Shown: piece after piece, positions 45,487-49,946 of the stretch
How positions within the stretch are numbered: the first letter of the stretch is position 1
How the letters are laid out: each line of letters begins with the position of its first letter
Origin: a virus
Reading direction: 5' to 3' (one strand)
DNA: 49,946 nucleotides
IMG/VR virus record: IMGVR_UViG_3300035670_000314
Span: 1 to 49,946 of that record
Notes under the pieces: generated by a model
What the model saw: the letters and a program-made list of their open reading frames with translations, nothing else
Told to the model about the DNA's origin: nothing
Database searches by the model: none
Position numbers and translations under genes: made by a program

Positions 45487-47612
45487 GTCGGTTTGTAGAT
45501 GAGAGTGCTCTCAATCCGGTAGCCCCCGCGGTAGGGGGTCTGGCTGAAAATCGGAATGGTCGCGGGCCAGTCGGTGTAGGAGGTCGCCGGGAAAACCTTG
45601 GTCGTGGTTGCCGTGGCAAGCGTCGGGTGATTTGAACCAACCACTTCGGTGAAGGTAAACTCGGGGTGCAATGACGCCGGGATGCTGAGGTTGGTCATGG
45701 GGAAGTCGAACTCCATGGGTGTGGCGATCAAGTGGACCACCGTGGGGGCAGAGATGGCCGTTGGCGACCATGACTCGGTGACCACTGCTTTGCACGGACC
45801 GGAGTAACCCTCCTTGAAATAGGGGACGTAGCCATAGCGCACGAGGCTCCCATCCTTCGCTTCGACCGCGAAAAAGTCCATCGACGTCAACACGGGGGGC
45901 CAAGCCCAGTTCATAATGGTTTCGTAGGATCGGGCATCAAGCCCGGTGCCCAGTGAAGTGGGTCTCCGCGTGGTCTTGATCGCGTAATACTGGTCAATCT
46001 GATTGACCGTTGAATATTCGCCGGTGCCAGAATCAAGATCAGACCCCGCTGTCCCGGCTGCGACCAGTTCGCGGGTGACCGTGATGAGCTTCCCGGTCAA
46101 CTCGTCGTATTCAAGATCAACGGTGGTTCCCGTGGTGACCGTGACCTTCACCTGCCCCTTGTCAAAGATCACTTTGTTGGGTCCGTTCGGCCCGAGTTGA
46201 GTCCGCAAGATCCCGCCGCCGCCATCGGTGGGGAGCCCGGTCGGGCTGATAATGGTCGCGTCGTTCTTGACCGGTTGCCGGATTGTCTCCGTCGTGCGCG
46301 TCGCGATGAACTGCTCGGGAATGGAAGCAAGTTTCTCACGGACTTCGTCTTCGAGTTCGGGGCCGGGGAGAGATTCATAGACGCGCACGAGATCGACGGT
46401 GCTGGCGTTCTCGTTCTTCGCCTCGATCGATTCATCCACGAGCAGGAGCCCGGTGTATCCGGTGATCGGACAGGCAGTGTAGTCGACGGTCGGGGTGTAT
46501 CCGGACTTGACCCCGGGCACCCGCCACGTCACCCGGAAATGGTCGTCGGTGCCATAGGGGCGGGTGATCTGGTAGCCGAACCCCTTGAGGAAATCGAGAC
46601 CCCCACTTGGGGTGCTGTCGGTCAGGAGCGGGATGGTGTCGTGCGCGACGGTCACGAGGACGTAAAGGCTATCCTCCGCCTGCCCCTCGAAGCGGCTCTC
46701 CAGTCGGTAGGCGAGCGTCGCGCCGCCGAGGGAGAGTCCGCTGCTCGGAATCGTTGCCGAGGCGACGTCGACGCGGGGCACAACATACTTGCGGATCGTC
46801 CGGGGATAACGGGTGTCCGACTGGTAGGGAAACTCTTTCTCGGCGTTGTATGCTTCCTGTGCGGCGATCGAAGGAACGAGATCGTAGACCCGGCGGACGG
46901 CGACGTAGAGGGCGTTGATGATCTGGTCGTTGGTCTCCAACTGCCCCTCGTCGATCAACTTGGCGGATGAGTAGGTGGGGTCCGCGGTGCTTTTGGCGAG
47001 GGGTTCGTATTCATCCCGGGGGATGATGAGGGTGCGCGTGTAGCGGGGGCAGGAAGCGAGCCCGGCGTAGGGGTAGCTTGTCTCGATGTTGTGCGAGAGT
47101 TGCTCGGCCAACGGAGGGACCCGGTCGTAGACCCGGCGGACCCCGGTGTAGATCGAGGACAGTTCCTCGGGCAATTCGATCTCCTGCTCGAAGACTAGCT
47201 TGGCTCCAATGAAAACCTCGTGCTCGGGAAGCGTGTCGTCTCCTTCGTCGAGAGGGTGCGCGGTGCCTTTGGCGAGCGGCTCGTAGTCCTCGCTCAAGAG
47301 GACCATGGAGTAGTCGAAGCGGGGGCAGTTGGTGAGCCCGAAGTAGGGGTAGCTGACCAGAGCCCCGTGGAGTTCCTGGTCCTGCCGGTCGGCGGCATAC
47401 CACCACCGTTGCGCGTCGGGCATGTCCGCGGTGGGGGCCGGGGACACGTAGACCAGTTTGTATCCGTCGAACTTGACCTGGTTCGGGTGGTCCTCCCCGT
47501 AAACAAAAGTCTGATTCGCCGCAACATCGGAACGCCGGATCTCGTAGAACAGCTTGTCCCGAAGATCCGGCGTTGGGTAGGTGACGACGGGATTGGTGAC
47601 CTGTGCCCTCAT
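45483..47612 (-). CDS. Large virion structural protein with internal repeats (709 aa)
   Basis: A beta-rich protein with three related modules containing VRRVYDRVPP or VRRVYDLVPS (residues ~150-180, ~240-270) and a VTVAHDTIPL variant (~335), plus paired SYPYFGLTNCPR, SYPYAGLASCPR and EFPYQSDTRYPR segments. The repeats suggest an evolved internal duplication within a tail or fibre-type protein. The C-terminal 300 residues are strand-rich. Start ATG 47610-47612 overlaps the previous stop by one base (TAATG). Confidence 0.75.
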   Translation of the reverse strand: MRAQVTNPVVTYPTPDLRDKLFYEIRRSDVAANQTFVYGEDHPNQVKFDGYKLVYVSPAPTADMPDAQRWWYAADRQDQELHGALVSYPYFGLTNCPRFDYSMVLLSEDYEPLAKGTAHPLDEGDDTLPEHEVFIGAKLVFEQEIELPEELSSIYTGVRRVYDRVPPLAEQLSHNIETSYPYAGLASCPRYTRTLIIPRDEYEPLAKSTADPTYSSAKLIDEGQLETNDQIINALYVAVRRVYDLVPSIAAQEAYNAEKEFPYQSDTRYPRTIRKYVVPRVDVASATIPSSGLSLGGATLAYRLESRFEGQAEDSLYVLVTVAHDTIPLLTDSTPSGGLDFLKGFGYQITRPYGTDDHFRVTWRVPGVKSGYTPTVDYTACPITGYTGLLLVDESIEAKNENASTVDLVRVYESLPGPELEDEVREKLASIPEQFIATRTTETIRQPVKNDATIISPTGLPTDGGGGILRTQLGPNGPNKVIFDKGQVKVTVTTGTTVDLEYDELTGKLITVTRELVAAGTAGSDLDSGTGEYSTVNQIDQYYAIKTTRRPTSLGTGLDARSYETIMNWAWPPVLTSMDFFAVEAKDGSLVRYGYVPYFKEGYSGPCKAVVTESWSPTAISAPTVVHLIATPMEFDFPMTNLSIPASLHPEFTFTEVVGSNHPTLATATTTKVFPATSYTDWPATIPIFSQTPYRGGYRIESTLIYKPT

Positions 47613-48016
47613 TATTGCGCGGCGATCGTGTCCGGACCTTCGATGATGGACGACTGCTTCTGGATGACCGCTTCGAGCCGGTCAATCTTTTCATCGAGCA
47701 CTTCGGTGAGATTGACGAACTTCACTTCGAGGACGGCGAGACGCTCGGTCAATGCCTGCGCCTCGCGGAAGGTGAACGACTTCTCCTTCATCTCGGTCAT
47801 CACCGCATAGACGACCTCCTGCTTGGCGTTGACCGACTTGATCTGCGCGTCGATCTCGGCCATCCGCTCGTAGAGCTTGGAGATGTTCTGCTGTTGCAGT
47901 GCCGCCCATCCGCCGACCGCGAAAGCGCCGACAAGTAACACCCAGGTCATCTTCGCTTGCCGGGCGAGACGGGTGGTCAACTCATTGTAGACGATCTCGT
48001 GGTCTTCTTGGGTCAT
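47612..48016 (-). CDS. Membrane-anchored coiled-coil protein (134 aa), lysis-type
   Basis: A helical cytoplasmic N-terminus (MTQEDHEIVYNELTTRLARQAK) is followed by one transmembrane helix (TWVLLVGAFAVGGWAAL, about 23-39) and then a long coiled coil (ERMAEIDAQIKSVNAK...LTEVLDEKIDRLEAVIQ). The layout resembles phage i-spanin or holin-linked proteins. ATG 48014-48016 is preferred over an upstream start. Next to another small membrane gene, so it may belong to a lysis or injection pair. Confidence 0.7.
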   Translation of the reverse strand: MTQEDHEIVYNELTTRLARQAKMTWVLLVGAFAVGGWAALQQQNISKLYERMAEIDAQIKSVNAKQEVVYAVMTEMKEKSFTFREAQALTERLAVLEVKFVNLTEVLDEKIDRLEAVIQKQSSIIEGPDTIAAQ

Positions 48017-48027
48017 GGCGGCAGGGG

Positions 48028-48252
48028 TCAGTCTTTCTTGGAGAAGGAGAGCGGTTGGGTGGCGCGCCACCGACCGACCAGTGCGACGATAAGCCCGATC
48101 GCCTCGACGATCTCGGGATACGCGGCTTTGACGCGCTCGGCCAGATCGATGGCTGCATCCTGGTTGACCTCGATCCCGACGGCGGGGAGGAAGTTCGACG
48201 CGGCAGCGATGGCGATGCCGATGATGGTGACGGAAGTGAACGGATTTTTCAT
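48028..48252 (-). CDS. Small two-helix membrane protein, holin candidate (74 aa)
   Basis: Two hydrophobic segments, SVTIIGIAIAAASNFLPAVGIEV (about 6-28) and EAIGLIVALVGRWRA (about 49-63), are separated by an acidic/basic loop (NQDAAIDLAERVKAAYP), with a charged C-terminal tail (FSKKD). Small phage proteins of this type are often class II holins. Upstream readings are Arg/Ser-rich shadow. The true role awaits proof; the endolysin itself lies far away at 24149. Confidence 0.65.
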   Translation of the reverse strand: MKNPFTSVTIIGIAIAAASNFLPAVGIEVNQDAAIDLAERVKAAYPEIVEAIGLIVALVGRWRATQPLSFSKKD

Positions 48253-48256
48253 GGGA

Positions 48257-48613
48257 TCAATGCTTGACGAATTTGGCGAAAACCAAAGCGGCATTCGCGG
48301 AGATGGTGAGCGTGGGGAGCGTGGTCGAGATCGCGACCACAAGCCCGGTCGAACAATAGATGGGCTCGTCGATGTTCACATCCGCGTTGGCAGCGATCGG
48401 AACAGAGAGCAGCGGCTTGGTCGTATCGGCCGGAAGCGCCGCCGCATTGTGGATTTGCAGGAACCCTGCGGTGCCCGTGTTGTTGACGACGCGAAGGTAG
48501 TTCAGCGTCGCCGGTCCGTCGTGAACCACGAGCGAAGTGACCGGGTCCTCCCCGTGAGTTTGAAACCCGGCAAGAGGGCGAGGACGCAAGGGAGTTGGCA
48601 CGGGTGTTTCCAT
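48257..48613 (-). CDS. Small virion protein, decoration type (118 aa)
   Basis: A beta-rich protein: LNYLRVVNNTGTAGFLQIHNAAALPADTTKPLLSVPIAANADVNIDEPIYCSTGLVVAISTTLPTLTISANAALVFAKF. The LRVVNNTGTAxxLQIHNAAALPAD... block recalls a conserved phage structural family. It follows the glycosyltransferase gene by 27 bases. Confidence 0.75.
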   Translation of the reverse strand: METPVPTPLRPRPLAGFQTHGEDPVTSLVVHDGPATLNYLRVVNNTGTAGFLQIHNAAALPADTTKPLLSVPIAANADVNIDEPIYCSTGLVVAISTTLPTLTISANAALVFAKFVKH

Positions 48614-48640
48614 GCCCGCAAATTACCAGAAATCCCGGAA

Positions 48641-49549
48641 TCACGCAACAGGAGATCTCACGAACAAAACCCCCTTGTTCCGCGCCCCCTCGGCGATGCG
48701 CCGCCACACGGTCGCCTGTTCTGGGAAGCTCATCTCAGCGAGGAACAGGTAGGTCTCCCGGCAGTCGGGCACCATGAGAAGCGACTGCATGGCGGCGGCT
48801 CTGGCCCGCTCCCCCTGTCTCATGTTCCAAAGGCATTTTGCAAGGTAGAGATACGCATCCCCGCATTCTGCACGATGCCCCACGAACCGGGTGCGCGCCT
48901 CGAACAACTCCGCCGCCTTGGTCCACTGCTCCCGGTAATACCATTCGCGCGCAAGGTAATAAAGTGTGCGCCCGGCTGGTCCCGCAGGAGTGGCGGACTG
49001 CTCGTCGTAGTCGAGTTGAAGAAGGCGCAGGGCGCGGTCGGGATCTTTGGCGTGCGCGGTCGAGTAGCCGTAGACCAGCGTCGCGCCCGGAGCGAGGACG
49101 TGGTCATCCCGGTTGAGCGCCTCGTGGATGCGTCCGGTCCAAAAAATTTCCGGGGATCTGCGGTGCGCCCGGACCATCTCGTGGGCGTGCCTCTTGTCAC
49201 TCTTGGCGTAGCAGCGGAAGCGGAAGGTCTGCGCCTGGGGGTTTGCGTGAATCGCCTTGCGCAGAGAGTTGACGGTGCCGGGGGTCAACTCCTCGTCGGC
49301 GTCGATGACAATGCACCAGTCCCCGGTAGCGAGAGCGAGGGCAGCATTGCGGGCGTTGGCGAAGTGATCTCCCCACTCGTAGTAAGCCATCTGGATGCGC
49401 TCGTCACCGAGTCGATTCACGAGAGCAAGGGTGTCGTCCGTCGATCCCGTGTCGCACACGATGATCTCGTCCACGTCACGGAGAGATCGAATGCAGTCGA
49501 GGATGTGGTCCTGCTCGTTTTTGCAGATGATGGTGGCGGAGATTTTCAT
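48641..49549 (-). CDS. Family 2 glycosyltransferase (302 aa)
   Basis: Starts MKISATIICKNEQDHILDCIRSL with DTGSTDDT (33-40) and DADEE (83-87, nucleotide-sugar metal site), the typical GT-A layout. The C-terminal half is helical, with repeated YLAREWYYREQWTKAAELF and YLYLAKCLWNMRQGERARAAAMQSL, resembling TPR-like repeats. It could glycosylate phage virion protein or alter the host surface. It is coupled to the hexapeptide transferase gene by an ATGA overlap. Confidence 0.88.
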   Translation of the reverse strand: MKISATIICKNEQDHILDCIRSLRDVDEIIVCDTGSTDDTLALVNRLGDERIQMAYYEWGDHFANARNAALALATGDWCIVIDADEELTPGTVNSLRKAIHANPQAQTFRFRCYAKSDKRHAHEMVRAHRRSPEIFWTGRIHEALNRDDHVLAPGATLVYGYSTAHAKDPDRALRLLQLDYDEQSATPAGPAGRTLYYLAREWYYREQWTKAAELFEARTRFVGHRAECGDAYLYLAKCLWNMRQGERARAAAMQSLLMVPDCRETYLFLAEMSFPEQATVWRRIAEGARNKGVLFVRSPVA

Positions 49550-49946
49550 CCTTTCGTGATCCCGACTTTCTCGGCTGCGGCCAAAAGTTCCGGCGGGCAC
49601 CCGCCTTCTCCCCGCTCGCGGGCGGGCTCGCTGCGAACCAACGCACCTGGCGGAACGTCGCGGGTGACAATCGCACCGGCCCCGATGCGGGCTCCGGCAC
49701 CGATGCGAACGCCGGGAAGGATCACCGCACCGGCTCCGATCGAGGCACCGTCCTCGACAACCGGCGGCTCGGCGCGGTAGTTCGTATTGCCCGCGACCGG
49801 ATGCCGGTCGTCGGTGAAAGTGACGTTCGGTCCGATGAAGACGCGATCTCCGATCTCACTGTTCGCGGGGAGGAAGGTGCCGGAGCCGATGCGGGAGTTG
49901 ACCCCGATAAAAGACCCCTTGCCGACCTCCACCCGGGAACCAATCA
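49546..49946 (-). CDS. Hexapeptide-repeat acyltransferase, partial
   Basis: A left-handed beta-helix with repeated [IV]GxxxxI/V hexapeptides: VGKGSFIGVNSRIGSGTFLPANSEIGDRVFIGPNVTFTDDRHP and SIGAGAVILPGVRIGAGARIGAGAIVTRDVPPGALV. This fold is usual for O-acetyl or N-acyl transferases acting on sugars. The frame continues past the window edge (codons before the internal GTG at 49930-49932 remain open), so the true start is outside. It pairs with the glycosyltransferase, implying glycan modification. Confidence 0.85.
   Translation of the reverse strand, partial: IGSRVEVGKGSFIGVNSRIGSGTFLPANSEIGDRVFIGPNVTFTDDRHPVAGNTNYRAEPPVVEDGASIGAGAVILPGVRIGAGARIGAGAIVTRDVPPGALVRSEPARERGEGGCPPELLAAAEKVGITKG

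Noticed and set aside
1-49946. CRISPR array, rRNA or complete tRNA genes
   Set aside because: No regularly spaced direct repeats with unique spacers, no rRNA-like stretch and no full cloverleaf were seen; only the partial tRNA-like element at 27135 remains.

Overview
The window is a contiguous piece of a tailed-phage genome (or prophage): tightly packed genes with ATGA/GTGA overlaps, GC-rich DNA, phage replication, lysis and virion genes, and no ribosomal or metabolic backbone. Terminase, portal and major capsid genes are not seen and presumably lie beyond the right edge. The host is not identifiable from sequence alone. Nearly all starts lack a Shine-Dalgarno sequence. Several promoters of the TTGACC-(16/17)-TANNNT type sit only 5-7 bases before an ATG, which points to a GC-rich host that tolerates leaderless and SD-independent translation.

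Layout: (1) 1-11073, minus strand: a partial gene, an SNF2-like helicase joined to a PD-(D/E)XK/DUF2800-type nuclease, DUF3310 and DUF1353 proteins, a C5-cytosine methyltransferase with a long second ORF nested in another frame, a P-loop protein, a RuvC-like resolvase, an acyl carrier protein, a tyrosine recombinase, a MarR-like regulator and a small exported protein. (2) 11074-12058: a gene-free block with repeated AGATCTCCC and CTAACAAA motifs, a 118-base inverted repeat and terminators; a candidate origin or control region. (3) 12059-13615: a HAD-type phosphatase (+) and a helix-turn-helix-like protein (-).

(4) 13740-19951, plus strand: a run of small genes of unknown function, several resembling families I recall from phages and plasmids. 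They are separated by a recurring structured intergenic element (GC-rich hairpin, then a GGGTGA/TCACCC hairpin, then a CCCTGACAAA-type leader at the ATG) and driven by several promoters. (5) 19965-27441: small membrane proteins, a repeat-containing structural-type protein, a short promoter-terminator unit (candidate small RNA), a riboswitch-like leader, a two-domain endolysin, small zinc-type proteins and a tRNA-like element. (6) 27451-30938: an XRE regulator, a zinc-type protein and a Pif1-like helicase interrupted by a LAGLIDADG intein.

(7) 31033-49946, minus strand: the virion module. It contains a 3120-residue polyvalent protein with two HExxH sites and two ADP-ribosyltransferase-like segments, coiled-coil and structural proteins, two small membrane proteins, a GT2 glycosyltransferase and a hexapeptide-repeat transferase cut by the window end.

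Taken together, the left arm handles DNA replication, modification and recombination, the central plus arm carries early accessory genes, lysis genes and a helicase, and the right arm builds the particle. The strongest candidates for undescribed biology are the structured intergenic elements of the small-gene array, the riboswitch-like leader at 22859-22963, the overlapping methyltransferase frames and the phage acyl carrier protein.
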